Below, piece after piece: positions 46,673-55,860 of a DNA stretch of 64,000 nt. The notes beneath the pieces are model-generated. The model was not told the origin of the DNA, searched no databases, and saw nothing but the letters and a program-made list of their open reading frames with translations. A program made the translations under genes and the position numbers. The stretch covers positions 1 through 64,000 of the forward strand of contig JAFYWV010000002.1 in NCBI GenBank assembly GCA_017546505.1, given 5' to 3'. Position 1 is the stretch's first letter, and every line of letters starts with the position of its first letter. The DNA is from Bacteroidaceae bacterium (lineage in GTDB: Bacteria > Bacteroidota > Bacteroidia > Bacteroidales > Bacteroidaceae).

Positions 46673-49618
46673 TTACTTCACTAAAACCTTTGTTGCTGTG
46701 GCTTTGCCGTTGTGTTGCACAGTTACAATATACAAACCCTTGGCAACTGATATTGTATTGTCTGCGCCGCTGTATATCTCGCTGCCATTGGTGCTGTAAA
46801 CGGTTACCTGTGCATCCTCGGCATTTGATATTGTTATGTAATTTTCACAAACAGAGATTGTAGCGTCTCCTGCACACTCTATTTCCTCGATGGCCGTATC
46901 GTCGCCTATCCAAAAATATCCGTTGCCGCTGTATGTCAAAGTATTGTTCGACATATCGCCAAGTTTCTTCTTGTTGCTGTCGTAGTACATAATATTCAAT
47001 CTATACTTGTTTAGCGGAGTTGTCTTTATTGTTGTGCAGTTCAGTGTCACATCTGTTGTTCCATCTTTTTCAACGGACACTTGCACATATTCGCTTCGTG
47101 CGTGGTAGCTCAAACCGTATGGTATGTTTACGCGTACATATCCGTCAAAGTCGGCATTCAGGCTGCTGAATGTTGCTTTTACCTCAAAACTTTCACCTTG
47201 GACAACAACGTCTTTGCCATTGTTTATACCAATGATTTCTGTTATATAAGGGATGGGTGACGACGTTTTTGCAATGGTTTGAATGCAGGTTGCGGCCGAT
47301 TGTCTGATGGTTTCCCATTTACCCTCTTTTACCTGTTGCACTGTTATGGTATACTCACCGGGTTGCATCACCGGCAGGTAGTCGGGGGTGTTGTATTCTA
47401 TTTCTGTTGAAGCGTCTTTTTCAAGCGCGTCTACATATTTTGTTCCCAAAAGATGTGCGCGGCCTGTGGCGTTGTCTTTTGCAAACAGTCCCAATGTGCC
47501 GCAGAATGTACTGTTTGTGGTTGAGATGTTGGCTACCGTTGCTGTGATACTTGCCTTATCGCCGTATGTGATTGCCGGTGCGCTCAGTGCTGTGGTTGAG
47601 AGCACCAGGCCGTCGGGCAACGGGCTTATTATAATGTCCTGGCTCTTTCCGTCGATTGAGAGTGCCGAATTGCGGTCGAGCTCCGTTGTTCGTCCTGTGT
47701 AGCTGTTCAGTACGTTGTATGCAAATGAGATGTTGTATGTTCCGTCCTCGGGGAATGTTCCTACGTTTTTAAATGATGCTGTGATTTTTTGGTTGTCATA
47801 AACAGTAATCATAGCTGCAGCTTTTGTCAATGTATCGCTCTTGTACGTATTGTCCGAAATTTTTCGGTTTAGTATTGGTGCAATAACTACAAGCGAGTTG
47901 CGCTCGTTTCTGTTTTCAAACTTTGCATCAAATGATATCGGGTCACCCTTAGTTGTTGGTGTGCTATGAAACATCAGTTCGGTTACTGTTATTTCCGGCT
48001 TCATAACATACGCACAAGTCTCTTTGTCCGTAACCTCGAGGACAAAGTTGTTCTCGGCACCTCTTATCAGCTCAAAATCACTATCTTCTCCTCCGTCGGA
48101 ATAATACAGGCGTAAATTGTAAGTTCCTTGTTCAAAGTATGATTCGTTCCCTATGATGTCGCTTATTGTTAGGTCTATTATGTAATGACCGCCACTATCC
48201 TCGTTCATTTTCAGTTCTATTAAATCGTTGGCTTCATTGAGCTGTTCACTGTGATAGAGTTCTCCATCCTTTTCAAAGACCATTGCAATCTGCATCTTTG
48301 TGGTCGAGTGTGACCAGTTCAGTAGGGCGAATGCAATGCGCTGTTTGGATGTGTTGTTTGCAAAGCCTTTTGTGGATTTTTCCACAACTTCGTATTCTTC
48401 GTTCTTTTGTGGGTCTGTGTCCGGGTTCAGAACAAATGCTGAATAGAGGGTTGGTTTGCCGTTCACACCGGTTTCGTCTATAGCGCGTGGGCGTATGTTT
48501 GCAATGATTGCCTGTCCCACATTGTAACGCTCTTCGCCACCGCCAATACCGGTTCCACCCGGGGCCATTGTGGTAATGTCGAAATAGCCGTCATACATAC
48601 CTCCCCAGCCCCAATTGATGTGTAATAGGTTGTTTTCATTAATACCGTCACACACAAATGCGTGTCCAGCAGAGTAGTTTTGTCCGTATCCGGCGTACAT
48701 TAGCGGCTGGCGTGCCTCCAGGTTTGTCCGGATAAGTTCCATATACTCTTCGTTGGTGTATTCCTCTCTGTTTGCTACAACAATGTCCGGTGAGTATTTG
48801 AATATATTTACCAATGCCTGTGCTGCACTTGGTGGGTTTGCTCCGGTACCGCCGAGTGCGTAGTCGCTGTTCATAGCCTTGCCTACATCGGACATAAGCA
48901 GAGCAACAGCGTTCGCTTCGATTGTAGTGTAGCCACTCTTGTAGCTGTCAATCATATTGGCCCAGTCATACTTGTGGCTCGATGTGTTCACATATTCATC
49001 CTTGCCTGTTGTATTGTTGTACCAAGTAAAAGACTTCGATGGCTTGTCGGGCCAGTTGTGGAATTTCATAATCTGGGCAATTGCAGTTGCAGTACATCCT
49101 GTTGGTGCATAGGAGCCGTTTATCTGAGGGCACATAAGGTTGTATGGTGCATTCTGGTTCCAAGTTGTTGTCAGCATTGGCTCTATATTGCTGTTGGTTG
49201 TTGTGGTGGCCGGTTTAACAGGTTTGACAACACCATTGCGTACATCTTCGACATACATATCATAAACATTGAGCAGGTCGCATAGCGCAGGTGGCATCTC
49301 TCCGGCTTTTGCTGTGGTGGAGTAGCCTATGACTGCCGGCAATTCGTCGTCACCGGATACTATTACAAATCCCTTTTCATTTTCGGGAGTGAAGATGTAG
49401 AATCCCGGTGTCTGCTCTTTTGTCTGGAGACGGCCACCGGCCTTTGCCATATTGCTTCTTGGAACAAGTTTCAATATGCCATTGGGCGCTTTTGCGGTTC
49501 TGTTCCAAAAACCGCTGGCTATTTCAGTGGCTTTTTCGGGGTCTATCGGGCCTGCAAAAACCGTTGTCGCAAACAGGAGTAATGATGATAAAATTGTAGT
49601 AAATCTTTCTGTTTTCAT
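46673..49618 (-). CDS. C10 family cysteine protease (streptopain-like) with T9SS-type sorting domain
   Basis: 981 residues from MKTERFTTILSSLLLF; a signal peptide ends near VFAGP, and the upstream in-frame ATG at 49645 is less likely. An inhibitory propeptide (Spi-like; residues about 20-120, GFVIVSGDDELPAVIGYS) precedes the C10 catalytic domain. The cysteine is in APTGCTATAIAQ (about residue 175), the histidine in SAGHAFVCDG (about 320), and HINWGWGG follows. A long set of beta-sandwich domains comes next. The last about 70 residues (TVYSTNGSEIYSG ... GLYIVTVQ ... ATKVLVK) match the type A T9SS C-terminal signal. Likely secreted, degrading host or dietary protein. Related to interpain A and similar proteases of Prevotella. 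Confidence 0.93.
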   Translation of the reverse strand: MKTERFTTILSSLLLFATTVFAGPIDPEKATEIASGFWNRTAKAPNGILKLVPRSNMAKAGGRLQTKEQTPGFYIFTPENEKGFVIVSGDDELPAVIGYSTTAKAGEMPPALCDLLNVYDMYVEDVRNGVVKPVKPATTTTNSNIEPMLTTTWNQNAPYNLMCPQINGSYAPTGCTATAIAQIMKFHNWPDKPSKSFTWYNNTTGKDEYVNTSSHKYDWANMIDSYKSGYTTIEANAVALLMSDVGKAMNSDYALGGTGANPPSAAQALVNIFKYSPDIVVANREEYTNEEYMELIRTNLEARQPLMYAGYGQNYSAGHAFVCDGINENNLLHINWGWGGMYDGYFDITTMAPGGTGIGGGEERYNVGQAIIANIRPRAIDETGVNGKPTLYSAFVLNPDTDPQKNEEYEVVEKSTKGFANNTSKQRIAFALLNWSHSTTKMQIAMVFEKDGELYHSEQLNEANDLIELKMNEDSGGHYIIDLTISDIIGNESYFEQGTYNLRLYYSDGGEDSDFELIRGAENNFVLEVTDKETCAYVMKPEITVTELMFHSTPTTKGDPISFDAKFENRNERNSLVVIAPILNRKISDNTYKSDTLTKAAAMITVYDNQKITASFKNVGTFPEDGTYNISFAYNVLNSYTGRTTELDRNSALSIDGKSQDIIISPLPDGLVLSTTALSAPAITYGDKASITATVANISTTNSTFCGTLGLFAKDNATGRAHLLGTKYVDALEKDASTEIEYNTPDYLPVMQPGEYTITVQQVKEGKWETIRQSAATCIQTIAKTSSPIPYITEIIGINNGKDVVVQGESFEVKATFSSLNADFDGYVRVNIPYGLSYHARSEYVQVSVEKDGTTDVTLNCTTIKTTPLNKYRLNIMYYDSNKKKLGDMSNNTLTYSGNGYFWIGDDTAIEEIECAGDATISVCENYITISNAEDAQVTVYSTNGSEIYSGADNTISVAKGLYIVTVQHNGKATATKVLVK

Positions 49619-49642
49619 ATCGTTTAGGTAATTGTTTCTGCG

Positions 49643-49673
49643 CAAATGTATTATTTATTGATTATGTTTACAA
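49643..49673 (-). promoter_or_regulatory. Promoter of the C10 protease gene
   Basis: Minus strand TTG (49671-49673), 20-base spacer, TACATTTG (49643-49650), 24 bases before the start codon chosen. Confidence 0.65.
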
Positions 49674-49767
49674 GTATTTGCAAACATTTTGTATATTTTA
49701 GTTGCATATCTTGTGTGGATATATGCTTTTTTGTTAAACGGCACGCTTTTTTAACAATTTGTTGTTA

Positions 49768-49798
49768 TTGTGTGACTATTGGGATAACGGTACCTTTG
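49768..49798 (+). promoter_or_regulatory. Promoter of the TonB-dependent receptor gene
   Basis: TTG (49768-49770), 20-base spacer, TACCTTTG (49791-49798), 30 bases before the start codon. Confidence 0.65.
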
Positions 49799-49828
49799 TA
49801 ACAGAAAAAGAAATAAAGATATTGGTAT

Positions 49829-52129
49829 ATGAAAAGGAAATTTACAACATTGATATTCTCTCTGTGTGTGGCGGCATTGTTTGCCGCTACACCTTTGAAT
49901 ATCAGGGAGGGTAACAAAATTATGGGGCACATAATTGAGAGCGGAACAGAGGAGAACATAGCCTTTGCATCTGTGCTCATTGTTGAAACCGGAGAGGGGG
50001 CAACAAGCAATGAAGACGGACAGTTTGCTTTTACCGATATTGCCCCGGGAAAGTATAGCTTGCGAGTGTCGGCAATGGGTTATGAGACTATGACAAAGGA
50101 GGTTGTGGTGAGCAAGGACTACACTGCTGTGGTGCACTTCAAGCTGAAAGCCGACAATTTTGTTATTGACGAGGTGGTGGTGTCGGCCAACCGCAACGAG
50201 ATAAGCCGTAAGGATGCTCCCGTTGTGGTGTCGGTAGCTGCTTTGCCGCTCTTTGAGGCTGTGAACTCCATTGACCTTGCAAAGAGCCTGAACTATGTTA
50301 CAGGCTTGCGTGTAGAGAACAATTGCCAGAACTGTGGCTTCCCACAGGTGCGCATCAATGGTCTCGAAGGCCCATATTCTCAGGTTCTTATAAACAGCCG
50401 TCCTGTTGTGAGCGCCTTGAGTGGTGTATATGGCCTTGAACAGATACCGGTGAATATGATTGAACGTGTGGAGGTTGTGCGTGGTGGTGGCTCGGCACTT
50501 TTTGGAGCAAATGCTGTGGGCGGAACGGTGAATATCATAACCAAAGACCCTGTGAGCAACTCCTTTTCTGTGACGAGCAATTTTGCAGGATATGGTCTCA
50601 AGGCGTGGGAGCAGAGCGTGGGCGCTAATGTGTCTCTTGTGTCGCCCGATAACAAGTATGGAATGGCGGTCTATGCCAACTATCGCAACCGTAATCCCTA
50701 TGACCACGACGGAGACGGTTTTTCGGAGCTTGGCAAACTGAACCTGAATACGTTTGGGCTGCGTACATACTACCGCCCCACATACAATGGCCGTTTGAGC
50801 ATTGAGTATCATACAACAAACGAGTTGCGCCGTGGTGGCAACAAGTTCGACTTGCAACCGCACGAGAGTGACATAACAGAACAGACAAAACACGTCATAA
50901 ACAGTGGCGGCGTTACATACGACCACGGCTGGGATGGGTACAAGCATAAACTGTCGTTGTTTGCATCGGTGCAACATATTGCCCGTGACAGTTATTATGG
51001 TGCGCAGCGCGACCCGAATGCGTATGGCAAGACCGATGACCTCACTTGGGTTACCGGTGCAACATATACTTGGCAAATTGATAAATTCCTCTTTTCACCG
51101 GCAACTTTTATGAGTGGAGTGGAGTTTCAGGAAAATAGGCTGCACGATGTGATGACGGGGTACAACCGCGATATGCGTCAGGATGTGCGCATAGGTAGTG
51201 CCTTTGTACAGAACGAGTGGAAAGCACGCCATTTTTCGCTGTTGCTCGGTCTGCGTATGGATAAGCATAATCTCATTGAAAAGCCTATTTTCAGTCCGCG
51301 TGTGAATTTCCTTTACAAACCGCTGAAGGATTTGCAGGCGCGTCTTACCTATTCGACCGGTTTCCGTGCACCTCAGGCCTATGACGAGGATTTGCACGTG
51401 ACGGCTGTTGGTGGTGAGGGTGTACAGATTGAACTTGCCGACGGACTGAAAGAGGAGCGCTCGAACAGTTTCAGCGGTTCGGTAGACTGGACAGTGCGTT
51501 TCGGTCATTGGCAGGCAAATGTGCTTGTCGAGGGTTTTTATACCGGTTTGAACAATGTGTTTGTGCTTGAGGATGTTGGTGTCAATGCCGATGGGCACGC
51601 TATAAAAGAGCGCCGCAACGGTGCCGGCGCACGGGTCTATGGCGCAAACATCGATGCAAAGATTGCACACGGAAAGGAGTTCTCTTTGCAACTGGGTTTT
51701 ACTGCGCAGCGCAGTATTTACAAGCAGCCCGAGGCTTGGACCGAGGTGGACGGCGTTGAGTTGACAACAGAGCGTATGATGCGCACGCCCGATTACTATG
51801 GCTATTTTACAATCACATCGTCACCTTTGAAAAATCTTGACCTCTCGCTTTCGGGTGCATACACCGGCTCAATGCTTGTACCACACTATGCCGGTTACAT
51901 AGAGAATGACCGTCTGGAGAAAACCCCCGATTTTTTTGACCTCAACTTCAAGGCGGGATACACGTTCATACTGCACGACCACATAAACCTGCAGCTCAAT
52001 GCCGGTGTGCAGAATATTTTCAACAGTTTCCAACGCGACCTTGATAAGGGCGAATTCCGCGATTCGGGTTACTTCTATGGCCCCACGCAACCAAGGACGT
52101 TGTTTGTGGGTGTGAAGATTTTGCAGTAA
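49829..52129 (+). CDS. TonB-dependent outer-membrane receptor
   Basis: 766 residues. Signal peptide (about 1-21). A carboxypeptidase-like regulatory domain (about 30-110, IMGHIIESGTEENIAFASVLI) is followed by a TonB box-like VIDEVVVSA. The plug (about 120-230) has the motifs RINGLEGPYSQVLIN and RVEVVRGGGSALFGANAVGG. A 22-strand barrel follows, ending in the C-terminal FVGVKILQ. The plug carries a CQNCGF pair of cysteines. This is the short ferric-siderophore/heme/cobalamin kind (BtuB/HmuR-like), not SusC. The ligand is unknown, and no Fur box or cobalamin riboswitch is seen in the 210-base region shared with the divergent protease. Confidence 0.93.
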   Translation: MKRKFTTLIFSLCVAALFAATPLNIREGNKIMGHIIESGTEENIAFASVLIVETGEGATSNEDGQFAFTDIAPGKYSLRVSAMGYETMTKEVVVSKDYTAVVHFKLKADNFVIDEVVVSANRNEISRKDAPVVVSVAALPLFEAVNSIDLAKSLNYVTGLRVENNCQNCGFPQVRINGLEGPYSQVLINSRPVVSALSGVYGLEQIPVNMIERVEVVRGGGSALFGANAVGGTVNIITKDPVSNSFSVTSNFAGYGLKAWEQSVGANVSLVSPDNKYGMAVYANYRNRNPYDHDGDGFSELGKLNLNTFGLRTYYRPTYNGRLSIEYHTTNELRRGGNKFDLQPHESDITEQTKHVINSGGVTYDHGWDGYKHKLSLFASVQHIARDSYYGAQRDPNAYGKTDDLTWVTGATYTWQIDKFLFSPATFMSGVEFQENRLHDVMTGYNRDMRQDVRIGSAFVQNEWKARHFSLLLGLRMDKHNLIEKPIFSPRVNFLYKPLKDLQARLTYSTGFRAPQAYDEDLHVTAVGGEGVQIELADGLKEERSNSFSGSVDWTVRFGHWQANVLVEGFYTGLNNVFVLEDVGVNADGHAIKERRNGAGARVYGANIDAKIAHGKEFSLQLGFTAQRSIYKQPEAWTEVDGVELTTERMMRTPDYYGYFTITSSPLKNLDLSLSGAYTGSMLVPHYAGYIENDRLEKTPDFFDLNFKAGYTFILHDHINLQLNAGVQNIFNSFQRDLDKGEFRDSGYFYGPTQPRTLFVGVKILQ

Positions 52130-52190
52130 TATGGCGGCCGCCAATAATGTTGTTTCGCTGGGTGTATGTACAATAAAAGTTGTTTGAGAG

Positions 52191-52221
52191 TTGGGGGCTT
52201 ATGGAATTTTGATTACTTTTG
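52191..52221 (+). promoter_or_regulatory. Promoter of the modular envelope protein gene
   Basis: TTG (52191-52193), exactly 20 bases, TACTTTTG (52214-52221). Predicted start near 52229 gives a leader of about 258 nt. Confidence 0.65.
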
Positions 52222-52281
52222 TGTCAGATAGAGGCAGCTCTATCCAAGACATGCGAAAATAATAAGAAGCGTTATGCTGTT

Positions 52282-52404
52282 CTTGTGATTTGGGAACGTA
52301 GGAAATTTTCAAATTTAGCACAAGGGAGGCATAGTGGTTCTCACGCCATTGCGTGGGCTGCTATTACCATATCCGTGCTAAAGGTTTCCTACGACCTCCA
52401 AATC
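52282..52404 (+). ncRNA. Candidate structured leader RNA with two competing folds, or MITE/REP-like element
   Basis: Long fold: GATTTGG (52287-52293) with CCAAATC (52398-52404), CGTAGGAAA (52297-52305) with TTTCCTACG (52385-52393), TTTAGCAC (52314-52321) with GTGCTAAA (52375-52382), ATAG/CTAT (52331-52334, 52361-52364) and a tip hairpin CACGC-CATT-GCGTG (52342-52355). Competing fold: CTTGTG (52282-52287) with CACAAG (52319-52324) and ATTTG (52288-52292) with CAAAT (52310-52314), using the same left-half bases. I do not recognise it as a known riboswitch, 6S, tmRNA, SRP or RNase P RNA. A mobile hairpin element is the main alternative. Confidence 0.5.
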
Positions 52405-52486
52405 AGAATGTGGTAGCATTGCAGTTCCACGCTTCGTGTTTCTATAACTTCATCATGGGGACTGTGATGAATCAATTTCTAAACTC

Positions 52487-54811
52487 ATGGCACTTATAAA
52501 TTGTAGTGAATGCGGAAACCAAATGTCTGATAAGGCCCAAAGTTGTCCCAAATGTGGTGCGCCCAATCCAAACGCGCCGATGCAGAATCTTGAGGAATAT
52601 TACTTTAATCCATGCGCTTGGCACAACAATGCTCCTGCTGTGTCGTCTTGTGTTACTTGTGGAAGAGCAATGTGTAAAACTTGTGTTGATACAGCACCAT
52701 TTGCAATAAACAATAAACCGCAATGTAATGAATGCAGTCTGCAGATGTTGGGAGAAAATATCTCCACCAATAAAACAACGAAATTTTGGTCTGTTGTCAA
52801 ACTTGTATTCTTATTGCTGTTCATGTCTGTTGGACTTATGATATACATATCAAGTCCAGAGCATATTATGACGGCCTGGATTATTGCCGGCATCGGCGGT
52901 CTTCCATCGGCATTGAAAAACTTTGTAACTCGTTCGGCCGAAGAAAAATGGGCTGATGAAATCGTAACGCGAGTAGACCCGAACGAGGGCTGTTTCCAAC
53001 AGATGTTTGCCTTCTTCTTCAAAGTGGCCTTTGCCTTCCTGCTTGCCCCGGTTGCAGCCATTTGGTTCACAATAAAGAACATTGTCGCTATCGTAAAATC
53101 CAGTCGTGCGATCAAGGCAGACCAAGCAGATTACGATACAATTTTGTTGCGTATGCAGGAAATCGCACATCCGGCAGAGGCAAATTCTCCTCATACCGGC
53201 CAAGGGTCACAAACGGCAAACAGAGACTATACCAATGCATCGGTTCAACCCGAAAAGCCGGCACAGCAAGTAGCTACCTCCCATACATCAACCGATGCGG
53301 TGTATACACAGTCTGCCAAACACTCTCAGGACACTTCGCCTGCTCAAAAATCTACATCTTCAAAACTGAATGTCGCATTGATAATTGGCATTGTTATAGG
53401 CGCATTTGCACTGGTTGGGCTTGTCGGGGGGTATTTTATATGGTATGCACCTTATGCTAAAGACAGGGATGCGCTGCGCACTTATGTCGTTGCAAACAAT
53501 GTCTTTTTGCGATCGTCAAAAGTTGCCGGGATTGAATACAATAAGTTGACCAAGGTTCCATATGGTACACGACTTATTACCTATTCGAAGGATGATGAGT
53601 GGGCCGAAGTAAAAGTGGACGGAGTGGAAGGCTTTGTGGCTGCTCCATATTTGCTTGAGTGGGACGATTTCATGTTGCTTGACAATGTCTGGGGTAATGC
53701 CGATGCAAAAGAATGCATCGAATCGTCCAAATCACGTATGGCAGTGCTGGATTACTGCAAGCGCAAGCAGTTAAATACAGGAACCGAGGGCTGGCAACTT
53801 TACACGTTGCCAAAGGATGCAAAATGTAACAATTTTCTATATCCCCGTTTGGACAACGACCATGATAAATTCGCCGAGTTTGCTTTTGTTCTCAAGAACC
53901 AGACTGCAAAAGAACGTCTGTTTGCTATATATTCTTTTGATGATGATACAGAGAATCCGATATTTCTATATGATGAACCAGCGCCCGAGGACGGGGAAAT
54001 AAAACAAATCAAATACAGCGGGGAAAAATATATCGTAAAATATACCGGTCATGTTACGGCAGTCACGCCCAAAACTGTTGATGATAAAAAAAATAAAGTC
54101 GAATTTAAAGCAACAGCTTCCGAGGTTGTTGGAATAGGCGAAACATTTAAACTCTGTTATGAAGTAATGACAGATAAAGAAGAGGGCTTTTGTGTACCAC
54201 AAATAAAGGATTTTGAGATACTGCATGGTCCTACTCGCGGAATCAGGTCATCTATGAGTTCAAAGAATGGAGCAACATCCAGAGAGTCAAGTGTAACCTA
54301 TACTTACGTTCTGAAAGCAAAAGAGGTGGGAGTATTCGTGGTGCCCCCTGCCACCATTACTGCTGATGGAGAAGTGATAACTTCCAACTCGGTACAGATA
54401 AAAGTCGTGTCCGAAGATTTGAACGTGCAAAATCAAATCTCTTCAATAGCATCTGAAACCGTTAGTGATAATGAAAAAGAAATTTCTGCCGAGGAGCCTG
54501 TCTATGCTGCTGCAGAGCAGGCGCCCGAATTCCCTGGCGGTATGGAATGCTTGACGGATTTTATCAGAAAAAATCTGAAATACCCGCCCTTTAGTCGGAC
54601 TTTTGGCATAGAAGGTAAGGTTGTCGTGTCGTTTGTGGTAGAAAAAGATGGCAGTACAACTGATTTTACAGTTGTACGAAGCGTGGATCCCGATTTGGAT
54701 AACGAAGCATTGCGCGTTCTTAAAAGTATGCCTGAATGGAAACCTGGGAAACAAGATGGCGTGCCAGTAAGGGTTAAGTTCGCTGTTCCTATCAATTTTA
54801 GGCTTAAATGA
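52487..54811 (+). CDS. Modular envelope protein: zinc ribbon, membrane helices, SH3-like, BatD-like and TonB C-terminal domains
   Basis: 774 residues. Residues 6-23 are a zinc ribbon (CSEC...CPKC). Residues about 43-85 are a second cysteine/histidine module (CAWHN, CVTCGRAMCKTCVD, CNEC). Membrane helices lie at about 103-125, 130-145 and 175-200, then a polar linker and a helix at about 297-320. Outside follow a bacterial SH3-like domain (about 332-392, VVANNVFLRSS ... WAEVKVDGVEGFVAAPYL), a BatD/oxygen-tolerance-like domain (about 534-645, GIGETFKLCYEV ... YTYVLKAKEVGVFVVPPATI) and a TonB C-terminal domain (about 678-774, PEFPGGMECLTDFI ... IEGKVVVSFVVEKDGST). It thus joins a cytoplasmic metal-binding sensor-like part to a periplasmic part. 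Role unknown. Confidence 0.85.
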   Translation: MALINCSECGNQMSDKAQSCPKCGAPNPNAPMQNLEEYYFNPCAWHNNAPAVSSCVTCGRAMCKTCVDTAPFAINNKPQCNECSLQMLGENISTNKTTKFWSVVKLVFLLLFMSVGLMIYISSPEHIMTAWIIAGIGGLPSALKNFVTRSAEEKWADEIVTRVDPNEGCFQQMFAFFFKVAFAFLLAPVAAIWFTIKNIVAIVKSSRAIKADQADYDTILLRMQEIAHPAEANSPHTGQGSQTANRDYTNASVQPEKPAQQVATSHTSTDAVYTQSAKHSQDTSPAQKSTSSKLNVALIIGIVIGAFALVGLVGGYFIWYAPYAKDRDALRTYVVANNVFLRSSKVAGIEYNKLTKVPYGTRLITYSKDDEWAEVKVDGVEGFVAAPYLLEWDDFMLLDNVWGNADAKECIESSKSRMAVLDYCKRKQLNTGTEGWQLYTLPKDAKCNNFLYPRLDNDHDKFAEFAFVLKNQTAKERLFAIYSFDDDTENPIFLYDEPAPEDGEIKQIKYSGEKYIVKYTGHVTAVTPKTVDDKKNKVEFKATASEVVGIGETFKLCYEVMTDKEEGFCVPQIKDFEILHGPTRGIRSSMSSKNGATSRESSVTYTYVLKAKEVGVFVVPPATITADGEVITSNSVQIKVVSEDLNVQNQISSIASETVSDNEKEISAEEPVYAAAEQAPEFPGGMECLTDFIRKNLKYPPFSRTFGIEGKVVVSFVVEKDGSTTDFTVVRSVDPDLDNEALRVLKSMPEWKPGKQDGVPVRVKFAVPINFRLK

Positions 54812-54959
54812 GTAGGTATAGATAAATTTGCCAAGATGGCATAAATTATGCTTCAAAAAAGAAAGAAACAGACATTCTTGAACATAAAAAACGGCGAAAC
54901 AACCGGCTTCTATAAGAAAATATTTTTTTAGAAATTTAAACAGCTTCTGAATATCGTTG

Positions 54960-54967
54960 TATCTTTG
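54960..54967 (+). promoter_or_regulatory. -7 element for engB
   Basis: TATCTTTG, 23 bases before the start codon; no clear TTG at -33. Confidence 0.5.
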
Positions 54968-54990
54968 CATAAAGAAAAAACAATGACTAT

Positions 54991-55596
54991 ATGAGTACAC
55001 CAATTGTAAAGAGCGCACGTTTTATAATAAGCAACACCGATATAAAGAAGTGTCCGCAGGACGGGAGGCCCGAATATGCCTTCATTGGCCGTTCCAATGT
55101 AGGAAAGTCAAGCCTCATCAATGCGTTGACAAACCAAAAGAAGCTGGCGCAGACATCGGCAACACCGGGTAAGACCCTGCTTATAAACCACTATCTCATC
55201 AACAATGAGTGGTATCTGGTCGACCTGCCCGGCTATGGCTATGCAAAGCGAAGCAAGTCGCAGAATGAGCAGTTGGAGCATATCATTTCAAGTTATGTGC
55301 TTGAGCGCGAACAGATGACTCTGTTGTTTGTGCTCATAGATTGCCGTCACGAGCCCCAAAAGATTGATTTGGAGTTTTTTCAATGGCTTGGCGAGAATGG
55401 TGTGCCATTCTCAATAATCTTTACAAAGGCCGATAAGGTGACAAAGAGTGTATTGGCAAAAAACATTGCATCCTACAAGGCGAAACTGCTCGAGGAGTGG
55501 GAGGAGTTGCCACCGGTGTTTGTTACATCGTCCGAGAATGGCTTGGGCAGGAGTGAGGTGCTGGGGTATGTCGAGGAGATAAATTCCACACTTTGA
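54991..55596 (+). CDS. engB: Ribosome biogenesis GTP-binding protein EngB/YsxC
   Basis: 201 residues. G1 [16 protein letters not shown], switch region TSATPGKT, G3 [14 protein letters not shown]4 IFTKADKV and G5-like TSSENG. Essential in many bacteria for 50S subunit assembly. Its own promoter lies just upstream, and it is apparently monocistronic; the SusC operon begins 264 bases later with its own promoter. Confidence 0.96.
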   Translation: MSTPIVKSARFIISNTDIKKCPQDGRPEYAFIGRSNVGKSSLINALTNQKKLAQTSATPGKTLLINHYLINNEWYLVDLPGYGYAKRSKSQNEQLEHIISSYVLEREQMTLLFVLIDCRHEPQKIDLEFFQWLGENGVPFSIIFTKADKVTKSVLAKNIASYKAKLLEEWEELPPVFVTSSENGLGRSEVLGYVEEINSTL

Positions 55597-55704
55597 GTGT
55601 GTTTGAGAGTGTGTTTGTGTGGGCCGGGGTGTATTCTTGTGTTTTTTTATGCACGTTTCTTTACAAATTTTGTATCCTATTATCAATTTAATAATTATTA
55701 TTAG

Positions 55705-55712
55705 TATCTTTG
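55705..55712 (+). promoter_or_regulatory. -7 element for the SusC operon
   Basis: TATCTTTG, giving a leader of about 140 nt before the SusC start. No clear -33 TTG, which would fit activation by a regulator such as an ECF sigma/anti-sigma pair or a hybrid two-component protein; none is encoded next to the operon in this window. Confidence 0.5.
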
Positions 55713-55860
55713 CGGCTGTTTTTGGAAGAGGGTGAATGAAAATGTAATATTTATTCTCTTTTTTGTGCTACGCGCTTCGGCATTGTCTTGTAATTGTTGT
55801 TTGCAAGGCCTTGTTGCGGTGGGTAGACATTTGTGTGTGATAGAAAATAAATTTTTGTAA

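Larger units (their letters stand above)
52130..52486. other. Gene-free leader region with promoter and strong RNA structure
   Basis: Starts just after the receptor stop codon. Holds a good promoter (52191-52221), a 7-bp hairpin GATAGAG/CTCTATC (52227-52244), a long nested inverted repeat (52287-52404) and a small CACG/CGTG hairpin (52428-52438), then the start of the modular envelope gene at 52487. Confidence 0.7.

Noticed and set aside
49751..51076. Long (441 codon) minus-strand frame
   Set aside because: Lies antisense to the clear TonB-dependent receptor gene and has no recognisable features.
52282..52404. Known structural RNA (6S, tmRNA, SRP, RNase P) or cobalamin riboswitch
   Set aside because: None of the conserved core motifs of these classes could be found in the sequence.
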